A stretch of DNA of 41,391 nucleotides. Origin: CAYZXT01 sp964482515 (GTDB taxonomy: Bacteria; Elusimicrobiota; Elusimicrobia; FEN-1173). This document shows positions 1 through 7,741 of the stretch, in pieces. The stretch's first letter is position 1. Each line of letters starts with the position of its first letter. A program made the translations under genes and the position numbers. A model generated the notes under the pieces. That model did not search any database. It was not told where the DNA came from and worked only from the letters and a program-made list of their open reading frames with translations. The stretch is from assembly GCA_964482515.1 (NCBI GenBank), contig CAYZXT010000020.1, positions 1-41,391 on the forward strand, read 5' to 3'.

Positions 1-1
1 G

Positions 2-304
2 ACGGACGGGTTCGCGTACATCCAGGGGGAGACACAGAAGTATCAGGGTGAGATGCAGATGATCATCCAGCACATCGAATCGGCCGAGCCGTCGGCGGAG
101 GAGATGCGGGACCTGCTGCCGAGCTCATCGAGGCCGGCGGACGAGATGTTGGCCAGAAGCGTTTCAAAGTGGCTCAGGTTATCCAGGTCCCTCTTGCCGG
201 CCGAAACCGCCTATCTGGAAAACCTGCTCGATAAAGCGGATGGGAGACCGTTCAATAGGGCGGATTTCCACGCCTTGTCGGCAGTCGGCCGTGGAAAGGA
301 TTGA
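2..304 (+). CDS. Unidentified protein, probably C-terminal part cut by window edge
   Basis: The frame is open from base 2 to the TGA at 302-304, so the gene probably begins outside the window. An internal start at 53 (GGTGAG just upstream, 83 residues) is also possible. The product is hydrophilic and helical-looking, with many Glu, Arg and Leu residues, no Cys cluster, no membrane segment and no motif I recognise. It lies only three bases before the next start codon at 308, so the two were probably cotranscribed. No function is assigned. Confidence 0.4.
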   Translation, partial: TDGFAYIQGETQKYQGEMQMIIQHIESAEPSAEEMRDLLPSSSRPADEMLARSVSKWLRLSRSLLPAETAYLENLLDKADGRPFNRADFHALSAVGRGKD

Positions 305-307
305 CCG

Positions 308-479
308 ATGCCGGAAACTCTGAAACAACAGTTAATCAAACTGGCCCACAAGGACAACGAAATGGCTGAAGCTGGCCAAGAGAATCATTCCGGAAGAGGC
401 ATCGAACATCGCTCGGTTGTTGGATGAGTCGACGGATAGTCGCCGGGAATTCTATGAAGCCGTCATGGCCGGGGGATAA
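308..479 (+). pseudogene. Small gene interrupted by a frameshift near 355-363
   Basis: An ATG at 308 with AAAGGA upstream opens a frame that begins MPETLKQQLIKLAHKDNE, then loses protein-like character and stops at 427. From about 363 the third frame continues sensibly (WLKLAKRIIPEEASNIARLL and onward) to a TAA at 477-479. Joined, the two pieces give a plausible helical protein of about 56 residues. The junction is at a short A run (GAAATGG); two missing A's, or one extra base, would explain it. This is either a real mutation or a sequencing/assembly error. The family is unknown. Confidence 0.45.
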
Positions 480-510
480 GCCATTGGTCCTGATTACCGG
501 GAGCAGTTCG

Positions 511-801
511 ATGGAGACTCGGATGGGTATTAAAGACCTCGTGGCGCTGTTTTTGGCTTCGACAATCGGCGGCATCCTGCTTGGTTTCGGCGTGTCGGCT
601 TGCGAAAGACTGGTCCGCGCGAACGATGGAGGTCTAGGCTTGGAAGTTCAGAAGCTCCAACAGACGCCCGAGCCGGCGGCAGATCTCTTCAAGAAGCCTT
701 TGCTCCTCGGGCAGGAAGATGGGCGTGGCCGCGGGCGGAGAGGAGACGTAACCGACTTCGAAAATGCCAAGGTTTTGGCGGCGAACAATGATGTCGCATG
801 A
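511..801 (+). CDS. Possible small single-span membrane protein
   Basis: The frame starting at 511 (METRMGIKD..., GGGAG about 8 bases upstream; next ATG at 523) has one clear hydrophobic segment, LVALFLASTIGGILLGFGV, near residues 10-28, followed by a Cys and a charged tail. The last 168 bases overlap the well-supported opposite-strand GAF gene, so the tail may not be real protein. Either the gene is shorter in reality (another frameshift) or this is a chance frame. No family is recognised. Confidence 0.25.
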   Translation: METRMGIKDLVALFLASTIGGILLGFGVSACERLVRANDGGLGLEVQKLQQTPEPAADLFKKPLLLGQEDGRGRGRRGDVTDFENAKVLAANNDVA

Positions 802-1146
802 TTGCCGCCAGGGCGTTTCAACGAAGTTCCCTGTCCGGTATTCGCGCCCGCCGAGGACGATCCGGGCGCAAGACAGTTTGGGGTGTTGCCATGCTTGGGG
901 CACCGTGTCGGCCAATTTTTGGATCGTTTCAGGGATAGCTCGGTTCGGCTCATCGAGCACTGAGGAAATCTGATAGAGGCAATTAAGCTCCTTCACGCGC
1001 TCGTTCAGTTCGCGCGTACGCTTCTTTATGGCCTCTTCGAGCCATTGTGTGTCGTCCGACGACTCCCGCACCCGGCCCTCGAGTTCCAAAAGCCGCTGGT
1101 GAGCGTCGCGCAATCCTTCAATCAATTGTTCTTTTGTCAGTTCCAT
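634..1146 (-). CDS. Stand-alone GAF-like sensor domain protein
   Basis: This 170-residue protein has an N-terminal coiled coil (about residues 1-50, rich in Glu/Arg/Leu heptads) leading into a GAF-type domain (about 50-168) with the pattern KELNCLYQISSVLDEP, then a WQHP...CARIVLGG strand and a C-terminal LPEEQRLLEEICRRLGRLLE helix. This segment is normally found at the N-terminus of hybrid PAS/GAF histidine kinases, where it senses a small ligand or redox state. Here no kinase or output domain follows; the protein simply stops at 634. It could act in trans on a kinase elsewhere, or be a remnant of a larger sensor. It is transcribed away from the rnk-like gene at 1270. Confidence 0.7.
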   Translation of the reverse strand: MELTKEQLIEGLRDAHQRLLELEGRVRESSDDTQWLEEAIKKRTRELNERVKELNCLYQISSVLDEPNRAIPETIQKLADTVPQAWQHPKLSCARIVLGGREYRTGNFVETPWRQSCDIIVRRQNLGIFEVGYVSSPPAATPIFLPEEQRLLEEICRRLGRLLELLNFQA

Positions 1147-1269
1147 TTGGTTTATTGACCTATCGTAACTTTTTTGGACAATTCGGTAAACCTGAGTTCG
1201 TTGAAGGCGCGTTCTCGATCAAGGGCCGCGCCTTTGCATTATCTCACTGATCCACAAAGGAGGAATCAT

Positions 1270-1683
1270 ATGATTGATAGGACCATTTATTTGACCGAAG
1301 TCGACGCCCAGCGGCTCCATGTCCTGCTGCATGGCCAGAGGATCGATCCTAGGGACGGCAGGCACGTGCAGGACCTGCAGAACGAGCTCCGGCGCGGGAA
1401 GATCGTTGGGGCGCAAGAGATCCCGAAAGACCTCATCACGATGAATTCGCGGATTCGCGTCACGGATCTCGACACTCGGGAAGAAGCCGTCTACACCTTG
1501 GTCTTCCCTCAAGACGCCGACATCAAGATGGGGAGGATCTCCGTGCTGGCCCCTATCGGCACCGCGCTCCTCGGTTATAGGGCGGGCGATATCATCGAAT
1601 GGGCCCTCCCTGCGGGCATGAAGAAGCTCAAAGTCGAAGAAGTGCTCTATCAGCCCGAGGCGGCCGGTGATTCCGCCCTTTAG
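1270..1683 (+). CDS. rnk: Rnk/GreA-C-type nucleoside diphosphate kinase regulator-like protein
   Basis: The protein has 137 residues; the ATG at 1270 follows a strong AAAGGAGGAATC. An N-terminal helical hairpin (about residues 1-55, TEVDAQRLHVLLHG..., ELRRGKIVGAQEIPKDLITM) leads into a GreA/GreB-type C-terminal FKBP-like domain (about 56-130) with the typical order NSRIRVTDL, YTLVFPQDAD, ISVLAPIGTALLGYRAGD, and a closing strand with KVEEVLYQP. Rnk proteins bind RNA polymerase near the secondary channel, as Gre factors do, but lack the long acidic coiled coil. The Rnk versus short GreA-family choice rests on the short N-terminus. The symbol is by family resemblance only. Confidence 0.85.
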   Translation: MIDRTIYLTEVDAQRLHVLLHGQRIDPRDGRHVQDLQNELRRGKIVGAQEIPKDLITMNSRIRVTDLDTREEAVYTLVFPQDADIKMGRISVLAPIGTALLGYRAGDIIEWALPAGMKKLKVEEVLYQPEAAGDSAL

Positions 1684-1746
1684 ACGCCCTTTAGCGTGTC
1701 TCCTGTCGATGTAATGGAAGACTTGGTAAAATAGGGAAGGGAACCC

Positions 1747-2256
1747 ATGAAGATCACGGACCGTTTGATTGGAGACCATAAAACTTTCCGCAAGATGTTG
1801 GCGGACCTGAACGCCCTATGTTCCGCCCCCGAGGCGGCGGACCAAGGGAGGCTTGTCCGCCTTGCGGAACTCTTCAAGGACCATCTCGCTATCCATTCCT
1901 GGTTCGAGGACGCCTTCTATTATCCAGCGGTCCGCCAGGGGCTCGACCTGGGTCTGGAGCCGGGCATCACTCCATCATACTTGGATGAGCTGGAAAGAGA
2001 GCACCGGTCAATCGATGGGCACATCTCTCGATTGGAAGGCGAGGTCAAATCACAACCCGTGTTTACGAGTTGGCCGAAAACGTTTGCTCTCTTCAAGGCC
2101 GGCCTCCAAGAACACATGCGCAGGGAAGAGGAGGAACTTTTCCCCGCCTCTGAACGTCTCTTGGGTACGGAACAATTGGAAGACCTCTCTGCGAAGATGG
2201 AGCGTCGGCGCGCCGAAGCCCCTAAGATCCGTCGACACTCCTCCGGAGAACGCTGA
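1747..2256 (+). CDS. Hemerythrin HHE cation-binding domain protein (cytoplasmic)
   Basis: The protein has 169 residues; the ATG at 1747 follows GAAGGG. It is an all-helical HHE domain with candidate di-iron ligands at H11 (GDHKTF), H50 and E54 (HSWFEDAFYYP), H86 (EREHRSIDGH), and H123 and E127 (QEHMRREEEELFP). There is no signal peptide, so it should be cytosolic. Members bind O2, NO or iron and are often linked to nitrosative or oxidative stress. A second, exported protein of this type lies at 3700, with the magnesium transporter between them. All four genes from 1270 to 4257 point the same way and may be cotranscribed. Confidence 0.88.
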   Translation: MKITDRLIGDHKTFRKMLADLNALCSAPEAADQGRLVRLAELFKDHLAIHSWFEDAFYYPAVRQGLDLGLEPGITPSYLDELEREHRSIDGHISRLEGEVKSQPVFTSWPKTFALFKAGLQEHMRREEEELFPASERLLGTEQLEDLSAKMERRRAEAPKIRRHSSGER

Positions 2257-2316
2257 CCCGATGGGCGGCTTCCTCACCCGACTCACCATTCCCTCTTCAT
2301 CTGAAAGGCACAGATC

Positions 2317-3645
2317 ATGCTGAGACAGCATCAAACCACATCGGAGATGTTGCGGAACCTCATCATTTTAGGCGATCGCGCGAAAGCCTACGAAGCGGTA
2401 AGATCGTTGAGGGCCGGCGAAATGCTTTCGAGCCTGCGCGCCTTGAACGCGGATGCGCGCGCTCAACTGATCAGGCTCCTGGGCGCTCGGGACGCGGCCG
2501 AGTCCTTATCGACGCTCGGTCCGGACGCCGGCGAGATATTGGCGGATTTACCCGCGGACGACGTGGCCGACATTTTGGGCGAGATACCACAAAACCGCCG
2601 GAAAGAAATCCTGAGTCGAATGCCTACGGCGGCCGCAGGCCGAGTCAGCCGGCTCTTGCTCTATGGAAAAGACACGGCCGGCGGCCGAATGGGCGCGGAG
2701 TTCCTTGCCTTCCCTGAGTCGCTCACTCTTGGCCAAGTGACTGAAGAACTGCGGCGCGCTCCACACGAACCGGACCAAGTCGCCTACCTCTACGCCGTTG
2801 ACGGCGAAGGTCGGCTCGCGGGTGTCCTCCCGATGCGCGACCTCGTCCTGCGGCATCCTTCCACCCCTGTGAGCGAGGCCCTGCGGCGAGATGTGGCCTC
2901 GATCGCCGCTCATGCGGACCAGGAAGAGGCTGCCCGGGTGTTCCGGCAGAGGAGGCTTCTAGCGCTTCCGGTGGTTGACGAATCGCAGCGGCTCGTAGGC
3001 GTCATAGCACCGGACGACGTGGCGCAGGTGATCGAGGAAGAAGCAACCGAGGACTTGCTGAAGCTCTCCGGCATTGCGGACGGCGCGGAATTGTCCCACG
3101 AACGGATCCCGCAGGCTGTCTCCAGGAGGCTGCCCTGGCTCGTCTTGAATCTCTTCCTCAACGTGGCGGCGGTCAGCGTCGTGGCCTATTTCGAGGGAAC
3201 GATACAAGCCGTCGTGGCGCTCGCCGTGATCCTCCCCATGATCTCCAACATGGGAGGCAACGCGGGCATCCAAACGTTGTCCTCGACGGTCCGGGGGATT
3301 GCGCTCGGGCACCTCGGGTTCGGCCATTTCTGGAAGGTGTTCGCACGTGAGTTCCTGGTGGGGGCTCTCAACGGCGTCGTTCTGGGTGTCCTTCTAGGCG
3401 GCATCGCCTATTTTTGGAAAGGACTTCCGGCGCTCGGCCTCATTGCCGGCGTCGCGATTCTAGCGAACATTTGCATCGGCGGGATCATGGGCGGCCTAGT
3501 CCCCCTGTTGCTGCACAGGCTCAAGGTGGATCCGGCCTCCAGCGCGGGCCCAATACTGACGACCATCACCGACTTCACCGGGTTCTTTATCACCCTCAAG
3601 ATGGCTACGGCGCTAATGTCGCTCCTCACGCCCGCCGGCGTCTAG
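2317..3645 (+). CDS. mgtE: Magnesium transporter MgtE
   Basis: The 442-residue protein has the full MgtE architecture. The cytosolic N domain (about 1-130) includes a superhelix of acidic repeats (LADLPADDVADILGEIP). Two CBS domains follow (about 131-255; LYAVDGEGRLAGVLPMRDL and LLALPVVDESQRLVGVIAPDD). The C-terminal channel (about 270-440) has five membrane helices, including the conserved loop PMISNMGGNAGIQ and the ending TDFTGFFI. MgtE is a Mg2+-gated Mg2+ channel of the inner membrane that closes when the N and CBS domains bind Mg2+. The length is normal. The start follows AAAGG. It sits between two hemerythrin-like genes with gaps of 55-60 bases. Confidence 0.95.
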   Translation: MLRQHQTTSEMLRNLIILGDRAKAYEAVRSLRAGEMLSSLRALNADARAQLIRLLGARDAAESLSTLGPDAGEILADLPADDVADILGEIPQNRRKEILSRMPTAAAGRVSRLLLYGKDTAGGRMGAEFLAFPESLTLGQVTEELRRAPHEPDQVAYLYAVDGEGRLAGVLPMRDLVLRHPSTPVSEALRRDVASIAAHADQEEAARVFRQRRLLALPVVDESQRLVGVIAPDDVAQVIEEEATEDLLKLSGIADGAELSHERIPQAVSRRLPWLVLNLFLNVAAVSVVAYFEGTIQAVVALAVILPMISNMGGNAGIQTLSSTVRGIALGHLGFGHFWKVFAREFLVGALNGVVLGVLLGGIAYFWKGLPALGLIAGVAILANICIGGIMGGLVPLLLHRLKVDPASSAGPILTTITDFTGFFITLKMATALMSLLTPAGV

Positions 3646-3699
3646 TGCGGCGCTCCGCTTGGCGAACCTGACCAAATACCGGTATCCAAAGGAGGAACA

Positions 3700-4257
3700 A
3701 TGAAGAATCTAAAGATGACGTTCATCGCTTTCGCGGCGGTGATGATTCGCGGCATGGCATCCGCTCAACCGATGCACGGGCATCCTCATGAGGCTTCTCC
3801 CCTGGAACGTTCGCCATTCACCATGCCGCAGTCCTTGGCGAAAGAACATGAGCACCTACATGATGATCTGGAGGCGCTGCTCGTAAGAAATGCGCCGGTC
3901 GGACCCGCCGCCAAGAAAGTCGCGGAAGCGCTGGGGCCTCATTTCCGAATGGAAAACCTCCATGCACTCCCACCGCTCGGCCTTTTGGAACCGCTCAGCC
4001 AAGGGAAAATTGACGAGTCGATGCGTCCTGCTGTTGAGGCGAGCCACAAACTAAAAGCCGCCTTGCCGCAGATGCTCGCCGAGCATAAGGCTATTTTCGC
4101 TGCTCTCGAGAACCTGCGGAAGGCGGGAGAAACCGCGAAAGACCAGAAAGCCGTCGCTTTCGCGGAGAACCTCGCGCTTCATGCCCAAACGGAAGAACAG
4201 GTCCTCTATCCCGCCGCCATCCTCGCCGGGGAATTCATCGGCTTAAAGTTGAAGTGA
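3700..4257 (+). CDS. Exported hemerythrin-like protein
   Basis: The 185-residue protein starts after a strong AAAGGAGGAACA. A signal peptide (about residues 1-22, ending GMASA) is followed by a His-rich stretch (MHGHPHEA). The mature part has hemerythrin-like iron ligands: the EHEHLHDD cluster (H50, H52, H54), H81/E85 in HFRMENLH, H129 in AEHKAIF, and H161/E165 in HAQTEEQVLYP. The helices resemble the cytosolic protein at 1747, but the sequence is diverged. It probably works in the periplasm as an iron, O2 or NO binding protein. The His-rich N-terminus could also bind other metals. Confidence 0.75.
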   Translation: MKNLKMTFIAFAAVMIRGMASAQPMHGHPHEASPLERSPFTMPQSLAKEHEHLHDDLEALLVRNAPVGPAAKKVAEALGPHFRMENLHALPPLGLLEPLSQGKIDESMRPAVEASHKLKAALPQMLAEHKAIFAALENLRKAGETAKDQKAVAFAENLALHAQTEEQVLYPAAILAGEFIGLKLK

Positions 4258-4471
4258 TTTCCCTTATGATCATTGATACCGCCGCCATAGCGGAAATGAC
4301 TCGGCATGCATTTGTATTGACCGCTGTTATGCCTATCAGCCGTCTTTGAGTCCCTCTTCATACCTAAGCGATTTGCGAATCCTTCGACTTGAAGGCAAAG
4401 GTGAGACGATACCCGCAAACGGGTATCGGATTTGGTATCGCGGACCGGCAAAAATCCGACAAACTCCCACA

Positions 4472-4513
4472 CAATAAATAAAAAATCGCACTTCCAGTCC
4501 TTCGAAGTGCGAT
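4472..4513 (-). terminator. Rho-independent terminator (minus strand)
   Basis: A perfect 10-bp stem (ATCGCACTTC paired with GAAGTGCGAT, arms 4485-4494 and 4504-4513) encloses a 9-base loop. It is followed on the minus strand by a T-rich run (TTTTTTATTTATT). It would end a transcript started at the promoter near 4590, giving an RNA of roughly 100 bases. Confidence 0.85.
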
Positions 4514-4546
4514 AAAGTCCAACACAATCAAACAAAAAATATGGGT

Positions 4547-4582
<36 letters not shown>

Positions 4583-4587
4583 AAAGG

Positions 4588-4617
4588 ATGATAGCAATTT
4601 ATCGAGAGGAAACACAA
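4588..4617 (-). promoter_or_regulatory. Sigma70-type promoter for the tRNA-half transcript
   Basis: On the minus strand, TTGTGT (4617-4612) and TATCAT (4593-4588) are separated by 18 bases. The tRNA 5' end at 4582 lies five bases past the -10 box, where transcription should begin. This geometry is usual for tRNA genes and suggests that the promoter belonged to the original tRNA. Confidence 0.55.
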
Positions 4618-4640
4618 CTTTGTTTCGGGGAAAGCGCGGT

Positions 4641-5243
4641 TTAGCTTTTGATCGCCAGCACCTGGACCACGGCGCCGACGCCGTTGTGGAACGGGCCTTC
4701 GTTCACGTCGCGTTCCAACTCCCGGGCGATTTCAAAACCGAGGCCGGACAATTCATTCTTGACGGCGGACAGATCCATGAGGAAGTCAACGTCCGGCGGC
4801 CCGCCTGTTCCCCGGCCCAACTGCTTCGGGTTGTAGGCTTCCAGAAGAAAAACCCCGCCCGGCGCCAGTCCGGCCGCGCAGCGCCCGTGCAAAGCGGCCC
4901 GCGCCTTCGATGGCATGTGCGCCCAGATGGAGACGATCCCCTGCCACGCGCCCGGTTCAATCGCAAGTTGTCCCAAATCGGAAACGACCGTGTTCAAGCG
5001 GACGCCGCGCACTTCGGCCAGCGCGCGGGCCTTCGCCAGTCCGACGGAACTTTGGTCCACGGCCGTCACGCCGTAGCCCCGCTCCGCCAGAAAAACGGCG
5101 TTCCGCCCTTCGCCTTCCGCCAGGCACAGGACCCTGCCGCGCGGTATCCGATGAACGAACTCCCGCAGGAAATCGTTCGGCTCCTTGCCGTAGATGTATT
5201 CCTTATTGGAATAGCGTTCGTCCCACCAGCGGTTCGCGTCCAT
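4641..5243 (-). CDS. TehB-like class I SAM-dependent methyltransferase
   Basis: This 200-residue protein begins MDANRWWDERYSNKEYIYG, the signature start of small TehB/thiopurine-type methyltransferases (WdxrY...yGkePn). Motif I is VLCLAEGEGRNAVFLAERG (about residues 38-56). The acidic residue binding the SAM ribose is in GVTAVDQSSVGLAKA, and the later motif LAPGGVFLLEAYNPKQLG is typical. It is a cytosolic Rossmann-fold enzyme; the substrate is not predictable, though tellurite, selenite or a small thiol metabolite would fit the family. The start follows AAGAGACGAT. It is downstream of the barrel gene, with about 100 bases between them. Confidence 0.85.
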   Translation of the reverse strand: MDANRWWDERYSNKEYIYGKEPNDFLREFVHRIPRGRVLCLAEGEGRNAVFLAERGYGVTAVDQSSVGLAKARALAEVRGVRLNTVVSDLGQLAIEPGAWQGIVSIWAHMPSKARAALHGRCAAGLAPGGVFLLEAYNPKQLGRGTGGPPDVDFLMDLSAVKNELSGLGFEIARELERDVNEGPFHNGVGAVVQVLAIKS

Positions 5244-5339
5244 ATCGTCTCTTAAGCTAACTATTTTTTAACAACGGCGCCCATGCCTTTTTACTCGTCG
5301 ACATTTTCATATTCCGAACGGAGAGCGGCATCGTCCCGG

Positions 5340-6512
5340 TTAAAACCAAGCCCGCATCTGTGCATAAACCTGGTCCCCGGTAAACTTATACAGGTCGTCG
5401 TTTGACGTCCTTTTTTCCTGGAACCAGCCCATGGTGAAACCCAGGGTAAGACGTTCGGTCCATGGCCGGAGCCACGTCCCTTCCACGTTAAGGCGCTGGC
5501 GGGCGTCCTCCCGGACCGGGTCGCCAGGTTTCAGTTGTTCCGCGATGTCCCGCGCCACCCGGTCCTCGTACCGGATTCCGTTCCACCGGGCGGAGGCGTA
5601 GACCTGCAGGAAGCGCCATGGATAAACCGTGAAAGAAACGAACGGCCCCTGGTCAGTATAGGAATAATAGTTCGGCAACAATCGCTCATCGCCGGGCACC
5701 GAGGTTTGGACCGGGCCATAGTCCAGGAAGTTGTCGTTGGACTTGACCATCTCCCATTCATATCCCAGCTGTGAACTAAAGTGATTCCATCGGCCCTTCA
5801 GAAGGACCCGTCCATCAGTTTCCTTGTCTTTCCTTTCCTGAGAAGTCGTCGCCCCGCTGGTGTCCAAGAAAAGGAACCGTTCCCTGTAAACGAGATACTT
5901 TTGCTCAAAGGCAGCCACAAAAGCGGCGCGAAACCCGATGTCCTTCGCGAAAGAACCGAAATACCCCGGCCCCCTGGAATCCAAGTCATAATGAGAATAG
6001 CTTTCCTCTTCGTGCAGAACGCCGCCCGTCAGTCTGCTTTCCCATGGCAGCTTAAGTTCCAAACCCGGCCTGTAAAGAATACGGTTGGAGTTGTATTGGC
6101 TTAAATGAGGCTGTCTATACAAATCGCCCTCAAGGTTCAGAAGCAGCCATAAAGGCCCGCGGAGCTTTTGGTGTAAGTCGACATAGACCTGCTGGCCGTT
6201 GTAAGTCTCGCTCGGCTCTTTGACGTAGCGCCTGTAATAACCGCGGGTCTCCGCGTACAGTCGCGTGGCCGGAGTCAGCCGCCCCCTCCAGCCGAGCCCC
6301 GCTTGGGCCGGCACATAGGAGCTCCCCGCCATACGGGCATCCTCATAGACGGAACTGTCGTATCCGCCGCCCACGGAGACATCGCCGAAAAACCGGCCGG
6401 TGATACGCGATTGGACTGAAACCGCCGTACAGTGAATCCCAACACAGAAGATGAGGGCCGACGTCCATACGCCGGCCCTCACCTGAACATCTTTCTTTTG
6501 GTTTACCCGCAC
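5340..6512 (-). CDS. Outer-membrane beta-barrel protein of unknown function
   Basis: The 390-residue protein has an N-terminal signal-like segment (about residues 15-33, TSALIFCVGIHCTAVSV). Many alternating amphipathic strands rich in Tyr, Trp, Arg and Gly follow, for example TRLYAETRGYYRRYV and FLQVYASARWNGIRYEDR. The last residue is Phe (VYAQMRAWF), the usual C-terminal recognition signal for BAM-mediated insertion. The size suggests roughly 16-18 strands. No specific porin family is recognised. It is the last gene of the sigma / anti-sigma / Gly-rich protein series, six bases after the Gly-rich gene stops, so it is probably an output or partner of that envelope module. Confidence 0.75.
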   Translation of the reverse strand: MRVNQKKDVQVRAGVWTSALIFCVGIHCTAVSVQSRITGRFFGDVSVGGGYDSSVYEDARMAGSSYVPAQAGLGWRGRLTPATRLYAETRGYYRRYVKEPSETYNGQQVYVDLHQKLRGPLWLLLNLEGDLYRQPHLSQYNSNRILYRPGLELKLPWESRLTGGVLHEEESYSHYDLDSRGPGYFGSFAKDIGFRAAFVAAFEQKYLVYRERFLFLDTSGATTSQERKDKETDGRVLLKGRWNHFSSQLGYEWEMVKSNDNFLDYGPVQTSVPGDERLLPNYYSYTDQGPFVSFTVYPWRFLQVYASARWNGIRYEDRVARDIAEQLKPGDPVREDARQRLNVEGTWLRPWTERLTLGFTMGWFQEKRTSNDDLYKFTGDQVYAQMRAWF

Positions 6513-6518
6513 CGTTCC

Positions 6519-7223
6519 TTACCGGCCTTTGCCGCCCGTCCCTCCGCGTCCGCCGTTTCCGCCGGTCCCGCCGTCTCCGCCGCCTTGTCCATCCCCGTCT
6601 TCACCAATGTCCTGGCCGTTCCCGTCACCGTACTGCTGCATATCGCGACGCTCTTCGCGGATTGATTCGCCTTGTTCTTCCCGGGTGCGTTCGCGCTCTC
6701 GTTCCTGCTCCATCCGCTTTTCCCGCAAGAGCCTCTCCACTTCGGGGTCGAGTTTTGTCTTATTTCTTGTCTGCTGCTTCTCTTGTTTAAGGTCCTGACC
6801 CATGGCGGTGTCGCCGTCTTGGATCCGCTTTTCATCCCTTTTCCGTTCGCGGGCCTGGCTGTCGGCTTTGGCCTGGACCATCCGCTGCACGGCTTTTCCG
6901 GCCTCGCGATCATCCAAACCCTCCCGGATCATCCGGCGATAGGACTCCATGGCTTCATACGCGGTTTCCGGTCCACCCTTCTGCAAGGAGAAGCGAACCA
7001 CTTTTCGCAGTTCCTCAATGGAGGAGCCCTCTTTCAAGGCCGACTGACACTGATCCAGGAGCCGCAGCCTGTCTTTATCTTGAAGGTTCTCCCGAGACAG
7101 GTCCTGATCCAGCAGTCTGATCTGAGTTTGCTCCGCGGTTGCCGACGCGGCGCGCGCCAAGCGAGGCAGGGTTGTCGCCGCCAAGAAAACCATCACACAA
7201 AAAACCGTCCCAAACGTTTTCAT
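6519..7223 (-). CDS. Exported protein with charged coiled coil and Gly-rich tail
   Basis: The start is taken at 7223 (MKTFGTVFCVMVFLA) because GGGAGGAAATT precedes it. An ATG at 7241 overlaps the stop of the upstream gene but has a poorer site. A signal peptide (about residues 1-25, ending ARA) is followed by a helical part, then a strongly charged Arg/Glu/Gln region (about 120-190, RMEQERERERTREEQGES), and a tail made almost wholly of Gly, Asp, Asn and Thr (about 205-234) ending GGRGGTGGKGR. No conserved family is recognised. Composition suggests a structural or adhesive envelope component. It lies between the anti-sigma-like gene and the barrel gene. Confidence 0.7.
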   Translation of the reverse strand: MKTFGTVFCVMVFLAATTLPRLARAASATAEQTQIRLLDQDLSRENLQDKDRLRLLDQCQSALKEGSSIEELRKVVRFSLQKGGPETAYEAMESYRRMIREGLDDREAGKAVQRMVQAKADSQARERKRDEKRIQDGDTAMGQDLKQEKQQTRNKTKLDPEVERLLREKRMEQERERERTREEQGESIREERRDMQQYGDGNGQDIGEDGDGQGGGDGGTGGNGGRGGTGGKGR

Positions 7224-7237
7224 AATTTCCTCCCGAT

Positions 7238-7738
7238 TCATAGTTTCGCGAACTTTCGGGTATCCAGAACCGAATAACAGGTTCCAGTCCCGTCGGTTTC
7301 AACGATTTCGGCCCGAGGGTCCACCACCAGGAGTCGGCCGTTCAGCACATAGGCATATTGGAAGCGTTGGTTGACCGGAACCTTGGTATTGAGCACCCAA
7401 CGGGCGCCCTTCCGGTTCAAAGGCACGGGTTCCCAGTTCGTGAAATCCCCCACCAGGGACACGTTCTGCGCCTTTTCCGCTTCCAGCATAAACTGAACCG
7501 CCATCTGGCCCTGACCTTTGGCGCTCCAGCGCCCCAGGCCTATCCCGACCAACAGCAGGGCGGCCGCGGCCCAAGTCCGCCACTCCAAAAGGATGGGGCG
7601 GGGAGTCGGACGGGAAAACACGCGCGCCATGACGCGGTTGGTGAGTCCCGCCGGGGCCGTCTTCAGACCGGCTCGTTCACCGATCAGGCTCAGACGCTTC
7701 TCCATTTCAGCGATTTCCTTCGGGTCCATTTTACTCAT
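7238..7738 (-). CDS. Membrane protein with external CBM48/AMPK-type glycogen-binding domain, probable anti-sigma factor
   Basis: The 166-residue protein has a cytosolic N-terminus (about 1-52), one membrane helix (about 55-69, WAAAALLLVGIGLG) and a C-terminal early-set domain (about 88-158). That domain has the hallmark VSLVGDFTNWEPVPLN (G97, D98, F99, N101, W102) and a closing VVDPRAE (D140, P141), as in the N-terminal domains of isoamylase and the AMPK beta subunit. The gene starts three bases after the ECF sigma gene ends. Family context says that a one-span protein directly after a sigma gene is usually its anti-sigma factor. The N-terminus lacks the zinc motif of ZAS anti-sigmas, so that role is inferred from position and topology. 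Confidence 0.75.
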   Translation of the reverse strand: MSKMDPKEIAEMEKRLSLIGERAGLKTAPAGLTNRVMARVFSRPTPRPILLEWRTWAAAALLLVGIGLGRWSAKGQGQMAVQFMLEAEKAQNVSLVGDFTNWEPVPLNRKGARWVLNTKVPVNQRFQYAYVLNGRLLVVDPRAEIVETDGTGTCYSVLDTRKFAKL

Positions 7739-7741
7739 GCC

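Noticed and set aside
4407..4428. Perfect 9-bp inverted repeat as a terminator or integrase site
   Set aside because: No U-tract follows on either strand and no integrase is nearby. It is described in the intergenic entry but not called as a site.
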